Positions 33,968 through 44,018 of a DNA stretch of 64,000 bases are shown piece after piece. The notes below the pieces were generated by a model that was not told where the DNA came from, ran no database searches, and saw nothing but the letters and a program-made list of their open reading frames with translations. The number at the start of each line of letters is the position of its first letter. The stretch's first letter is position 1. Origin of the DNA: Streptomyces sp. NBC_00154 (lineage in GTDB: Bacteria > Actinomycetota > Actinomycetes > Streptomycetales > Streptomycetaceae); assembly GCF_026342835.1 (NCBI RefSeq), contig NZ_JAPEMI010000002.1, positions 1,302,001 through 1,366,000 on the forward strand, in the 5' to 3' direction. A program made the translations under genes and the position numbers.

Positions 33968-35752
33968 ATGGCCACGCTCGTCGCGGTGAATGTCGGGATG
34001 CCCCGGGATGTTCCCTGGAAGGGCCGAGTGACGCATACGGGTGTGTGGAAGCAGCCGGTCACGGGCCCGCGGATGGTCAGGAAACTGAACATCGACGGAG
34101 ACGGCCAGGGCGACCTTGCCGGTCACGGCGGGCCGTACCGGGCAGTGCTGGTGTACCAGGTGGACTCCTATCGGCACTGGCAGAAGTACCTGCACCGCAA
34201 CGATTTCACTCATGGCCAGTTCGGTGAGAACTTCACCGTGGACGGCCTGCCCGACGACGAAGTGTGCATCGGCGACCAGTACCGCATCGGCGATGCGCTG
34301 TTCGAAGTAACGCAGCCCCGGGTGACTTGCTACCGCGTAGGCCTTCGCATGGACGAACCACAGATGCCCGCCCTGCTGGTCGCCCATGGACGCCCCGGCT
34401 TCTACTTCAAGGTGCTGGCCGAGGGTTCCGTCCAGGCCGGAGACGAGATCGTCAAAGTCTCCACGGGGCCGGAAGCCATGACCGTCGCGGAGATCGACGC
34501 GGTCCTCTACAAACCCGGGCGCGCGCGTTCCCAGGTGGAGCGGGCGCTCCGCATTCCCGGGCTCAGCCCCGGCTGGAAGTCATCCATGCAGTCGCTCCTG
34601 GACGACTATGATTCGAAGGGCTGGTCAACAGGCAGTACGGGAGGCAATACGGGCCTGACGTCCGCCGCGACCAGCCCGCCGCCGGCCTGGCCGGGCTTCC
34701 GTCCCCTCGTGATCACGCGCATCGCCCCGGAGAGCAGGAGCATCTTCTCCCTCTCCCTCGCTGCCACCGATGGCAGTCCACTTCCCGCAGCGCTGCCCGG
34801 CCAGTTCGTCACAGTCCGGATGCGCCCCGATCCACAGGGCGCGCCGGTTATTCGCAGCTATTCCCTGTCCGGTCGCCCCGGAGACGCGCAATACCGGATC
34901 AGCGTCAAACAGGAACCCCATGGTGTGGGCAGCAGTTACTTGCATCAACACGTCGCGGTCGACGACGTCCTGGATGTGGCTGCCCCGCGAGGCACATTCA
35001 CCCTTGCCAGAGACGAGGCAGCCATCGTGCTGGTCTCCGCCGGCGTCGGGGCCACTCCGGTGCTCGCGATGCTCCATGCGCTGGCCGACAACCTTGATGC
35101 CCGCCCGGTGTGGTGGGTCCACGGAGCTCGGGACGGCGCGGAGCATCCTTTCGCCCACGAAGCACGCACCCTGCTGTCCCGCCTCCCGTCCGGCCGACGG
35201 CATGTCTCCTACAGCCGCCCGCGCGACGACGACCGTCTCGGCGACGACTACACCTCCACCGGCCGGCTCACCGCTCAGTTGCTCGAGGGCCTTGAATTCC
35301 CGCCGGATGCAAACTCCTACATCTGCGGTCCGGTGGGGTTCATGGACGACATGACAAAAGCACTCGTGGACTGCGGCCTGGACCCTGCACGGATCCACAC
35401 AGAGACCTTCGGATCCGTTACCGCGATTACGCCCGGAGTGGTCCCGACCGATGCGCCGGCCCCCCATCCGCCCGCTCATCCACCCGGAGCGGGCACCGGC
35501 CCCTCCGTCTCTTTCGCCCGCAGCGGTCTGACCGTTCCCTGGGACCCCGGCTACGGCACACTCCTGGAACTCGCCGAGGCATGCGACGTTCCAGTGCAGT
35601 GGTCGTGCCGCACCGGTGTCTGTCACACCTGCGAGACCGCGGTGGTGTCCGGACGTGTCGACTACTCTCCCGACCCCATCGACCTACCGGCCGAGGGCAA
35701 CGCGCTCATCTGCTGCTCACAGCCACCCACGGATCTCATCCTCGATCTGTGA
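33968..35752 (+). CDS. MOSC - ferredoxin reductase - [2Fe-2S] ferredoxin fusion
   Basis: A 594-residue three-part redox protein. The MOSC domain (~25-160: RKLNIDGDGQGDLAGHGGPYRAVLVY, FGENFTVDGLPDDEVCIGD, QPRVTCYRVGLR) is a YiiM-type module with the Cys that can bind molybdenum cofactor. The FAD-binding part (RSYSLSGRP, ~295) and NAD-binding part (VLVSAGVGATPVLAMLHAL, YICGPVGFMDDM) form a ferredoxin-NADP-reductase unit. The C-terminus carries a plant-type [2Fe-2S] cluster site (CRTGVCHTCE and LICCSQ). Such fusions move electrons from NAD(P)H to the MOSC module, suggesting reduction of N-hydroxylated compounds. ATG 33968; monocistronic with a terminator after it. Confidence 0.92.
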   Translation: MATLVAVNVGMPRDVPWKGRVTHTGVWKQPVTGPRMVRKLNIDGDGQGDLAGHGGPYRAVLVYQVDSYRHWQKYLHRNDFTHGQFGENFTVDGLPDDEVCIGDQYRIGDALFEVTQPRVTCYRVGLRMDEPQMPALLVAHGRPGFYFKVLAEGSVQAGDEIVKVSTGPEAMTVAEIDAVLYKPGRARSQVERALRIPGLSPGWKSSMQSLLDDYDSKGWSTGSTGGNTGLTSAATSPPPAWPGFRPLVITRIAPESRSIFSLSLAATDGSPLPAALPGQFVTVRMRPDPQGAPVIRSYSLSGRPGDAQYRISVKQEPHGVGSSYLHQHVAVDDVLDVAAPRGTFTLARDEAAIVLVSAGVGATPVLAMLHALADNLDARPVWWVHGARDGAEHPFAHEARTLLSRLPSGRRHVSYSRPRDDDRLGDDYTSTGRLTAQLLEGLEFPPDANSYICGPVGFMDDMTKALVDCGLDPARIHTETFGSVTAITPGVVPTDAPAPHPPAHPPGAGTGPSVSFARSGLTVPWDPGYGTLLELAEACDVPVQWSCRTGVCHTCETAVVSGRVDYSPDPIDLPAEGNALICCSQPPTDLILDL

Positions 35753-35785
35753 CTCTCTCTGCTGCCGCCGGGCTTGCGTCAAATG

Positions 35786-35817
35786 CAGGGCATCCAGAAC
35801 GCGTCCCGGATGCCCTG
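35786..35817. terminator. bidirectional terminator
   Basis: A perfect 10-bp stem (CAGGGCATCC at 35786-35795, complement at 35808-35817) between the convergent MOSC fusion and the hydrolase gene. Confidence 0.75.
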
Positions 35818-35870
35818 AGACACCGTGGCCCCTGGGCGATCGACTCCGCGCCTCGGGCCGTGGTCAGCCG

Positions 35871-36836
35871 TCAGGGGAGCCGGCGTCGCAGTCGTCGGCC
35901 GAGGAGGATGGCACCTGTGCCGACGACCAGGGACGCCCCGGCGATGCCGGCCTCGGCGCGGGCGTCATGCGCGGACCCGGTGGTCGCCAGGGACGATCGG
36001 GCGGGGGAGGAAGCCGCGGCTGCCTGCAGGATCAGGTCCGCGACCGCCTCGGGGTGGGCGATCAAGGACACATGGGAGGAGTTGATCTCCACCGTGTGCG
36101 CGTCGGCGCGCTTCGCCTGGAAGCGTTCCTGATCCGGGTTGATGGTCTTGTCCTGCCGGCCGACGAGTGCCCAGGACGGGATGTGTTTCCAGGCCGCGAC
36201 CTTGGCCTTCTCGGAGAACGCGGTCGTAGCGACGGGCCGCTGGGTGACCCCCAGCAGATTGGCCTCGCTCTCCGGCAGGTCGGCGGCGAAGACCTGGTGG
36301 ACCTTGTCGCGCTTGAGGTACAGGTCGGTCCCGCTGCGGCCGCTTTCCCGATACGGGACAGACCTGGTGGCGGTGCTCAGCTCGCTGGGGAACCGTGCGG
36401 CCAGGGACATGCCGCTCTCGCCCACGTCGGGCATCAGAGCCGACACGTACACCAGCGACTTCACCCGGGGGTTGTCGGCCGCGGCCGAGCTGATCACAGC
36501 GCCGCCGTAGGAGTGGCCCACCAGTACGACCGGGCCCTTGATGCTGTCCAGTACGGACGCGATGTAGGTGGAGTCGTTGTACAGGCCGCGCAGCGGGTTG
36601 GCGGGCGCGATGACGGTGTATCCGCTGCGCTCGAGCCGTGAGATGACCCCGTCCCAGCTGGATCCATCCGCGAACGCCCCGTGCACCAGGACCACGGTGG
36701 GTTTCGCACCGGAAGTGGCGCCGTCCGCGGTGGTTGGGGCTGCTGCGTACACGCACAGGGCCAGGGCACATCCAGCCACGGTGACGTGTGCACGCAGTAT
36801 TCGATGCCGTCCGCCGGAGATCGCCGATGCGGTCAT
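35871..36836 (-). CDS. secreted alpha/beta hydrolase with LAXTG sorting signal
   Basis: A 321-residue protein with an N-terminal signal segment (~12-38) and an alpha/beta hydrolase domain: oxyanion-type VVLVHGAFADGSSW and nucleophile GHSYGG with Ser109; the likely His is in NSSHVSLIAHPEA. The C-terminus has LATTG at 283-287, a hydrophobic stretch (~294-313) and a basic tail (RRLRRRLP). This is a class E sortase signal (LAXTG) as used by Streptomyces SrtE, so the enzyme is probably anchored to the wall. Best family match is the pyrethroid-hydrolase-like esterases; substrate unknown. Confidence 0.85.
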   Translation of the reverse strand: MTASAISGGRHRILRAHVTVAGCALALCVYAAAPTTADGATSGAKPTVVLVHGAFADGSSWDGVISRLERSGYTVIAPANPLRGLYNDSTYIASVLDSIKGPVVLVGHSYGGAVISSAAADNPRVKSLVYVSALMPDVGESGMSLAARFPSELSTATRSVPYRESGRSGTDLYLKRDKVHQVFAADLPESEANLLGVTQRPVATTAFSEKAKVAAWKHIPSWALVGRQDKTINPDQERFQAKRADAHTVEINSSHVSLIAHPEAVADLILQAAAASSPARSSLATTGSAHDARAEAGIAGASLVVGTGAILLGRRLRRRLP

Positions 36837-37091
36837 GCCGTTCTCGCTTCCCTTGAGGCCTGGACCACCTCAGCGTTCACGCATTGGCGCTGTTGAGCCC
36901 GGCCGCGCCGTCCAGCCGGGTGAAAATGGCGGGGCAGCAGAGTGGAGTGGGTGGGTCGGAGCCGGCTCCCGTGACCGCACATGGCTGTGGGAGCCGGCCA
37001 GGCCCAGGCGCAAGCCCCGGGCTGCGGAGAGCCCGGGAGTGAGCAGCGGCAAGGGGCGGGTGCTGCGGAAGGTGAGGTGCGGGGCAAGCGC

Positions 37092-38102
37092 TCAGCTCGG
37101 GATGAGTGCGTCCCACTGATCTCGGGTCGGTCCGTCGTGCTTTGGCGAGAAGTCTGGGTGGGCAGCCAGCCAGGCGGTGACGTGTCGGTCCACTTCGTCG
37201 GTGCCGTAGGCGTCGTCGGCTGGTCGCAGGAGATGGCGTACCTGGGCTCGGGCTCTCATGACGACGGGATCGTCAAAGGCGCAAGCGGTCAGGGCGGCAG
37301 CCCGCCGATCTGCGGGTGGTGAGCCCTCGGCGAGGCGTTGCTCGTCGGCGCGGTCGGCCGTCACCTGCGCGTCGAACCAGGGGCGGAGGGCCTTTGCTGT
37401 CCAGGTGTGGTAGCCGATGGGGTCCGCGGCGATCTGGTCGACATGAGTGGCGAGGTGCTGGGCGGTACGCAGGCCGAGGGCCGCGCCATGACCAAAGGTG
37501 GGATTGGTGTGGATGAGGCTGTCCCCGGCGTTGACCAGGCCGGTGACGACAGGTCCGTCATCGTCGGCGAGGGCGGTCCAGCAGTTGTCCAGGCCAGCCA
37601 TTGCCAGGACGGCTGACTGCGGTTCGGGGGCCAGGTCGAGCCAGGCGGCGGTTGCGGGGAAGCGGCGAGCGACGGCCTCGAACACGGCAGGGTCGGTGAG
37701 CGCGCCGCGGGTCGGATCACCCGTGGAGAGCACCAGGCTCACCGCGAAGGTGTCGTTGTCGGAAGGGAAGACGCCGGCGAGCGCGAACGGTGCGGCCGAG
37801 CCGGTCTTCACTCGCCCGGGGGCACGCGGGCCGTCGGCACGCAGGCGGTACCAGCGGCACAGATAAGCGATCCCGGTGCGGTGGCTGTCGACCACGGGCG
37901 GGCGGCAGCCGGCCGCGATCAGCCAGGCTGGAACCGGCGAGCGGCGACCGGACGCATCGACGACGAGGTCCGCCTGGTGTATCTCCGCGCCCACCTGCAC
38001 GCCGGTGACCCGGGCAGGACGGCCCTCCCCGATGGTGAGGGCGCGCACCCGGCAGCCTCGCCGCACCTCAACGGAGTGTTCCCCCGGACCGCCACCCCGC
38101 AA
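37092..38102 (-). pseudogene. 5'-truncated FAD-dependent oxidoreductase
   Basis: A 336-codon frame that lacks the N-terminal Rossmann dinucleotide-binding motif (GxGxxG) of the family. The rest is readable: VEVRRGCRVRALTIGEG, ADLVVDASGRRSPVPAWL and GLVNAGDSLIHTNPTFGHGAALGLRTAQ, the second FAD contact of the flavin-monooxygenase/geranylgeranyl-reductase type. Upstream is C-rich low-complexity DNA, so the missing ~100 residues were deleted. Unlikely to bind FAD. Confidence 0.75.
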
Positions 38103-38790
38103 GGCCCGGGCGCCACGAAGGACACGGCCAGCTCCCGCACACCACCCACCACATCACCCCCTCAAGGCCGTACACCTGCCACCCAGCCCAACGAGCCACC
38201 ACCACCAAGGTCACCCATTCGGCCCCAGAACCCCCGTTCCACCACACACAAACCCACCCACAGGACTCACTCCCGCTCACCATCACTCACTTCAACGCAG
38301 TAAACCGACAGCAGCTCGAACCCCCTCATGCGCCATGGATCTGTCGGGCGCTCATCGGAGGCCGGCCGGGGCTGCACCGCCGGGCCGGGTTGGTGAGTGC
38401 CTCGTCGTCAGGGTGGGCCGAGGTGGTGCCGACGGCTCCGTCTTGGTGTGCGAGGAGAGTGCGATCGGGCCGCTGCGGCGGCCGGCGCGGCGGGGGGTGA
38501 GCGTCGGTGACGCTCGTTCAGGGACATGAGGCACGGCTTTGGGCGCTGGGATCCGGCGGCATGCTGCCGAGAGGGTGAGCGGGTGCCACGAAGTCACCCA
38601 GAAGGCCTAGCCGGATGTCATATAGGCCTACTTATAAGTCTTTTGACGGTGTGTCAGATCTATCCAATACGCCCGATCGGCCCCCTGGGGTCACGCTTTA
38701 CGTATATCCGACATGACAGGTAAAGGTCCCATAAGTACGTTCATTTCAGGCCGGTTGCCCGGCCGACCCTCAGAGACAAGGGAGAATGAC
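38103..38790. other. low-complexity spacer and promoter of glycine-rich gene 2
   Basis: No gene. 38120-38300 is C/A-rich with almost no G on the plus strand. From about 38540 on, the sequence is homologous to the region before the first glycine-rich gene, including GGATCCGRCG-like and GAGACA(A)GGGAGAA blocks before the start. Confidence 0.55.
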
Positions 38791-39357
38791 ATGACGACGC
38801 GTACCGTCGCCGTGACCGCCGCCGCAGTGGGCGCCGCGGTCCTCGCCACTACCGGTATCACCTATGCCTCGGCCGCTGGTTCCCCGCAGGCCGCTCCGTC
38901 CGTCCAGCAGGCCGCGCCGGCCGTCCAGCAGGGTGCCCCTGCGGCGGCTCCGCTCGGTGGCGAAGGCGGGAACGAAGGCGGGAACGGGGGTGGGAAGGGC
39001 AATGAAGGAGGCGGCTACGGGGGTGGCGGTGGCTACGGTGGTGGCCACGGCTACAAGTACGAAGGCCGGATCTTCATCAACGAGCGGTCGTACTCCGCCC
39101 GGTCGGAGGAGGGCTGCATCACTGTGGTCAGTGGGCTGGGCTCGCGGAGCTTCAACGTCCGCAACGACAGCCACAGGAGTGTAGAGCTCTTCCGCGGGGC
39201 GACCTGCGACAACGGTTCTCCGGTCGCCACTGTAGGCCCCTGGAGCACCAGCAACGGCGTCTTCACCCGCAAGGTCCGCGGTGGCGTCAAGGTTCGCAAT
39301 GGTGTCGTGGGCAGCTTCCGCGTGGTCAGGGACCACTACTACGGCAACAAGTGGTAA
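38791..39357 (+). CDS. secreted glycine-rich repeat protein, copy 2
   Basis: A 188-residue paralogue of the protein at 26436. The signal peptide (MTTRTVAVTAAAVGAAVLAT, cleavage after TYAS) is nearly identical. A Gln/Ala/Pro linker and a shorter Gly/Asn/Tyr repeat block (~53-86) follow. The C-terminal domain keeps the same skeleton (INERSYSARSEEGCITVVSG, FRGATCDNGSPVATVGPW, NGVVGSFRVVRDH) with the same two cysteines but is more basic than the other copy. GGGAGAA precedes the ATG. Function unknown; secreted. Confidence 0.82.
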   Translation: MTTRTVAVTAAAVGAAVLATTGITYASAAGSPQAAPSVQQAAPAVQQGAPAAAPLGGEGGNEGGNGGGKGNEGGGYGGGGGYGGGHGYKYEGRIFINERSYSARSEEGCITVVSGLGSRSFNVRNDSHRSVELFRGATCDNGSPVATVGPWSTSNGVFTRKVRGGVKVRNGVVGSFRVVRDHYYGNKW

Positions 39358-39378
39358 CAGCTCCATCCGCATCACATG

Positions 39379-39413
39379 GAAACCCCGGCCCGTCGGAATC
39401 GGGCCGGGGTTTC
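39379..39413 (+). terminator. terminator of glycine-rich gene 2
   Basis: The same 14-bp stem and loop as at 27173-27207 (GAAACCCCGGCCCG and complement), 22 bases after the stop. Confidence 0.88.
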
Positions 39414-39721
39414 CGGCGCGGGATGTACCCCTCACCGGATGTACGGATGCACAGATGCACAGATGCCAGGCGGTCGCACGCGTGTCCGGCCTGCGCCCGG
39501 TGACCCCATACACCCTCTACGCGATAATAAGCGTTCACCGGCTTCCCCGCGTGTCGCGGCAGCCGGCCCCGGTCGGCTGCCGCCCTGCGAACCCCATTCC
39601 TGGGGCCTGTGCCCGTGGGGTGCTCAACTGTCGGCACCGCTCATTCGGACGCGGTGTTCGAGCTGGCCGGCTGCGGCGGGCACTGGTCGGGGTGCCACTT
39701 CGGAGTCGTAGAGTTTGCGTC
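39414..39721. other. intergenic region
   Basis: About 300 bases without a gene. It starts with a short run of near-repeats (GGATGTACGGATGCACAGATG) at 39437-39463. Confidence 0.4.
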
Positions 39722-41193
39722 TCATGGCCGCAGGAGCGGGAAGTCGGCTTGGTGCCACAGCTCGCGGATTGCAGCGGCCTGCGGCTGGGAGGGGCTGTCT
39801 GACATGCCCCAGGTCCGGACGCTGCTGGTGGAGTCGTTGATCGGCTGCCAGCCGGGGTCACCAGTAGTAGCGAAGCCGACCCATGCGTTCAGCATGCGCC
39901 GGGACAGCTGGTGGTCTTCAGCTCTTGGCGGACCGCTGATGAGGAATTCGACGCTCTTGGCAGTGAGGTTGCCGAAGGCGAAGGGGATGTCCGCGCAGTG
40001 CCAGGCGTACACCGCTCCTTCTGGACCGTTGCGCTGACGGGCGAAGCGGGACATGAAGGTTCGGCCGCCGGATTGGGCGTGCCGCTCAGCGAGCCGAGCG
40101 CTGTACTCGCTGAACTGCATGTCACCAAAGATCGCGAGATAGATGTCGAGGGTGGGGGCGAGGGGCATCAGCGCGCGGTAGCCCGGCACCAGGGTGTCGG
40201 GGAGGTGGAAGTCCTTCGCGAAAAGCGCGAGTTGGTCGTCGGTGGTGACCTTCGCGCTGCTGCCGACGGCATCGAGCAGCCAGTACTCCTGCGTCGTGTG
40301 GCAGACCAGCAGGTCCACCGCGCCGGCGGATCCGGCGGCTGTCGCGGACAGCGGATCGTTGGGCAGGATGCCGTCTCCGGCGACAGGACCGTATATCACG
40401 GGGTCGTAGTGGCGGTGCCCGGACAAAGAGTCCTGCCGGTATTCATCGACGACCCGATCGGAGGCGGCGACCAGCGTGTGCGGAGCGGCGGACACCAAGG
40501 CATCGGCCGTGAAGGGAATGCCGGCGGCCTCAACAACCTTCCGGGTGGTCTCAGCAGCGAGTTCGATCGAATAGCAAGGGCCGGCAACGCTATGGGCTAT
40601 GACGCGCCGGAACAGACCGCGGGCCTGGTCCATCACCATCAGACAGGCGGCTGAGGCGGCCCCGGAAGACTGCCCGGCAAGCGTGACGTTTGCCGGATCG
40701 CCGCCGAAAGCGGTGATGTTGTCACGCACCCACCGCAGCGCGGCGATCTGGTCGAGCAGGCCCCGATTTTCCGGGTAAGGCGGCTCGGTGCCGGGCGGAA
40801 GGTAACCGAAGCCTTCAAAACCGAGTCGGTAGTTGAAGGTCACCACGATCACACCGGCACGGGCCAGTGCGGTGCCGTCGAAATCAGGCTGCGCGGAGGA
40901 CCCGAAGGTGTACGCACCGCCGTGGATCCATACCAGGACTGGCAAGGAACCACCGTCGGATGACGGAGCCCAGATGTTGAGCGTGAGGATGTCCTCGTCG
41001 CCGGGCGACCAGACAGGTGACGCGGGCAGTCTTGCCGACTGCGGGGCAATGGGGCCGAAATCCTTGCATTCGCGGACTCCCTCCCATGCGTGTCGGCGAC
41101 GGGTGAATCGTGACCCTCTGACGGCGGATCAAAACTGACCCATCTCGTGGTCTTCCGACCAACCTGATCTTGATCGAAGGTCAGGAGAAGAGG

Positions 41194-42474
41194 GTGATTT
41201 CCGTGGAGGACTGGGCAGAGATCCGCAGGCTGCACCGGGCCGAGCAGATGCCGATCAGGGCGATCGCCCGGCATCTGGGTATCTCGAAGAACACTGTGAA
41301 GCGGGCGCTGGCCACCGACCGGCCGCCGGTGTACTCGCGGCCGGTCAGGGGCTCAGCGGTCGACGCGGTCGAGCCGCAGATCCGGGAATTGCTGAAGCAG
41401 ACTCCGACCATGCCCACGACCGTGATCGCCGAGCGGATCGGCTGGGAGAAGGGCATGACGGTTCTCAAGGATCGGGTCCGCGAGTTGCGTCCGGCCTATC
41501 TGCCCGTCGATCCGGTCTCCCGCACGACGTATCAGCCCGGCGAGCTGGCCCAGTGTGATCTGTGGTTCCCGCCGGTCGACATCCCGCTGGGCTATGGGCA
41601 GAGCGGACGCCCGCCGGTCCTCGTGATGGTCTCGGGCTACTCGCGGATCATTGCAGCACGGATGCTGCCCACCCGAACCACCGGCGACCTGATCGACGGA
41701 CACTGGAAACTGCTGACCTGCTGGAACGCGGTCCCACGGATGCTGGTCTGGGACAACGAGGCCGGCATCGGCCGCGGCAAGGTGACCACCGACTTCGCCG
41801 CGTTCGCGGGCCTGATCGCCACCAGAATCTATCTCTGCCGGCCTCGTGATCCAGAGGCGAAAGGGCTGGTGGAGAGGGCCAACGGCTACCTGGAAACGTC
41901 ATTCCTGCCCGGCCGGACCTTCACCGGACCGGACGACTTCAACACCCAGCTGACCGCCTGGCTGAACATCGCCAACCGGCGTCAGCACCGCACCCTGGGC
42001 GCCCGCCCGATCGACCGGTGGGAGGCCGACCGGGCCCAGATGCTCGCCCTGCCGCCCGTCGATCCGCCTCGCTGGTGGCGCTTCGCCACCCGCATCAGCC
42101 GCGACCACTACATCCGCGTCGACACCTGCGACTACTCCGTGCACCCCCTGGCCATCGGTAAGAAAGTCCAGGTCTGCACGGACACCGACGAGGTCATCGT
42201 CACCCTCACCCCCGGCGGAGCGGAAGTCGCCCGCCACCCGCGCTGCTGGGCCAAACAGCAGACGATCACCGACCCCGTCCATGCCCGCGCTGCGGCCCTC
42301 CTGCGCGGCGACTACCGCCATCACCAAGCCTCCCGAGCCCTGGCCGCCCGACAGACAGGCGCCGCCACCGCCGCTGACCTCGTCGAGGTCGAACAACGTC
42401 AACTCGACTCCTATGACCGCATGTTCACTCTCATCGAGGGCGGCGGCGGACACGACGAGCCGGAGGTCTCCTGA
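41194..42474 (+). CDS. istA: IS21 transposase IstA
   Basis: A 426-residue DDE integrase from GTG 41194 (VISVEDWAEIRRLHRAEQMP), preceded by GGAGAAGAGG; an earlier TTG at 41170 is less likely. The helix-turn-helix is at ~18-42 (IRAIARHLGISKNTVKRAL). The retroviral-integrase core follows: Asp in ELAQCDLWFPP, Asp in RMLVWDNEAGIG, Glu in AKGLVERANGYLE. C-terminal part has the beta-barrel typical of IstA. The stop overlaps the istB start (TGATG). Confidence 0.92.
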   Translation: MISVEDWAEIRRLHRAEQMPIRAIARHLGISKNTVKRALATDRPPVYSRPVRGSAVDAVEPQIRELLKQTPTMPTTVIAERIGWEKGMTVLKDRVRELRPAYLPVDPVSRTTYQPGELAQCDLWFPPVDIPLGYGQSGRPPVLVMVSGYSRIIAARMLPTRTTGDLIDGHWKLLTCWNAVPRMLVWDNEAGIGRGKVTTDFAAFAGLIATRIYLCRPRDPEAKGLVERANGYLETSFLPGRTFTGPDDFNTQLTAWLNIANRRQHRTLGARPIDRWEADRAQMLALPPVDPPRWWRFATRISRDHYIRVDTCDYSVHPLAIGKKVQVCTDTDEVIVTLTPGGAEVARHPRCWAKQQTITDPVHARAAALLRGDYRHHQASRALAARQTGAATAADLVEVEQRQLDSYDRMFTLIEGGGGHDEPEVS

Positions 42475-43292
42475 TGTCACCCACCACCACCAAGGCCAGC
42501 CCCGGCAAACCCCAAACCGGCCGTCAGACCGCCGCCGACCTGTCCTTCCTGACCCGGGCGATGAAGGCCCCGGCGCTACTGGACGCCGCCGAGCGACTGG
42601 CCGAGCGCGCCTTGAAGGAGACCTGGACGCATACCGAGTTTCTGGTCGCCTGCCTTCAGCGAGAGGTTTCCGCACGCGAGTCCCACGGCGGCGAGGCCCG
42701 CATCCGGGCCGCCCGCTTTCCCGCGATGAAAACGATCGAGGAACTCGACGTCACCCATCTGCGCGGCATAACTCGCCAACAGCTCGCGCATCTGGGCACG
42801 TTGGACTTCATCGCCGCGAAGGAGAACACCGTTTTCCTCGGACCGCCGGGAACCGGGAAGACACACGTGGCGATTGGGCTGGCGGTCCGTGCCTGCCAGG
42901 CCGGCCACCGCGTCGCGTTCGCCACCGCCGCCGAATGGGTCGACCGCCTGGCCGCCGCCCATCACGCCGGACACCTCCAGGCCGAGCTCACCAAGCTCAG
43001 CCGCTATCCGCTGATCGTGATCGACGAGGTCGGCTACATCCCCTTCGAAGCCGAGGCTGCGAACCTGTTCTTCCAGTTGATATCGAACAGATACGAGCGA
43101 GCGAGCGTGATCGTCACGAGCAACAAACCCTTCGGACGCTGGGGAGAGGTCTTCGGTGACGAAACCGTGGCCGCAGCCATGATCGACCGCCTCGTCCACC
43201 ACGCCGAGGTCCACTCCCTCAAAGGCGATTCCTATCGCATGCGCGGCCGCCAGCTCGGACGCGTCCCCACCGCCACACACGACACTGACTGA
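42474..43292 (+). CDS. istB: IS21 helper ATPase IstB
   Basis: A 272-residue AAA+ ATPase. Walker A is GPPGTGKTHVAI (~residues 122-133) and Walker B is LIVIDEVGYIPF. The N-terminal helical part (RAMKAPALLDAAERLAERA) contacts IstA. IstB selects and bends target DNA. One-base overlap with istA (TGATG) couples translation. Intact. Confidence 0.92.
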   Translation: MSPTTTKASPGKPQTGRQTAADLSFLTRAMKAPALLDAAERLAERALKETWTHTEFLVACLQREVSARESHGGEARIRAARFPAMKTIEELDVTHLRGITRQQLAHLGTLDFIAAKENTVFLGPPGTGKTHVAIGLAVRACQAGHRVAFATAAEWVDRLAAAHHAGHLQAELTKLSRYPLIVIDEVGYIPFEAEAANLFFQLISNRYERASVIVTSNKPFGRWGEVFGDETVAAAMIDRLVHHAEVHSLKGDSYRMRGRQLGRVPTATHDTD

Positions 43293-43503
43293 ACACCAGA
43301 AACCAGACCCGGTGGGTCACGATTCGACCGCCCAAACTGGGTCAGGATTCAGCCGCCGCCGACAATGCGTGGACCGGACGCGGTTCCCTGAACCGGTTGT
43401 CCCCGAACGGCGCAGCAGCGTAAGGAATACCGAGAAAGGCGACGACATCCGGAACTGGCCGATGGCCTTGTACCGAACCGTCTTTTGTCTTGCGCCTATC
43501 CAC

Positions 43504-44018
43504 AGGGCTCCTTCACGCAGCATGGTGCCGACCGATCCAGCGACGGCCGCTCGGGTGGGAGATCGGCCACTGCCCTCAGCTTGTCAGCGGGGCCGGCCTC
43601 GGCACCAACACCAGGATCGGTTCGATTGACGCACTTGCGATGTCAATCACCTTGTTCGGTAGCCTCTGCGGCTGACCATCTGCTGCGTCCGGCTCGCCCG
43701 ACATCCCGCCGTGTCACAGCATCAGCGACCGGTCCTGTTCAAGGAACTCCTTCCCGCCTGACGGTGAGTCCGGCCGAGGTTCGGCATCGGACCGCGACCG
43801 ATCAGATCCACGGACTCGACGGCAGGTACGCATGCGGTCCGTGCTCCTGGCGTTCGGCTGAGGGCGGTCTGCCCTGCCGGACCCACCGGGCGCCCTGTCG
43901 GCCGCACCGCCACGGACTGAGCGGAAACTGTAGGGAGCCGCAAGTGGTACGTAGCGATGCCCCCACCCGCTGGTCCGCTCGACATGTGCGTGTCGCGCCT
44001 CTGCCACACGCTGTAAAC
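43504..44018. other. intergenic region
   Basis: About 515 bases. I see no credible gene on either strand. Confidence 0.4.

Larger units (their letters stand above)
41091..43364 (+). mobile_element. IS21-family insertion sequence, complete
   Basis: A 2274-bp element with imperfect terminal repeats starting TGTCGGCGACGGGTGAATC on the left (41091) and TGTCGGCGGCGGCTGAATC on the complement of the right end (43364). Target duplication ATGCG at 41086-41090 and 43365-43369. It carries istA and istB in the usual order, with related TGACCCA-containing subterminal repeats. Confidence 0.92.
39722..43503 (-). pseudogene. type-B carboxylesterase gene split by IS21
   Basis: The gene starts at GTG 43503 (AGGAG 4 bases before) with VDRRKTKDGSVQGHRPVP and VVAFLGIPYAAAPFGDNRF. 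It is interrupted after RPVHA and resumes on the other side of the IS with WEGVRECKDFGPIAPQSA, continuing to the stop at 39722. Removing the IS and one ATGCG copy gives an exact in-frame 500-residue protein. The catalytic serine is in LAGQSSGAAS, the oxyanion loop in VWIHGGAY, and the His is near the C-terminus (AWHCADIPFAFG). Family: carboxylesterase/para-nitrobenzyl esterase. The fragment from 40945 may still be made but lacks the N-terminus. Confidence 0.9.

Noticed and set aside
38120..38300. C/A-rich stretch as a possible telomere or origin
   Set aside because: No palindromes of the streptomycete telomere type or DnaA boxes were found; it is simple strand-biased spacer sequence.
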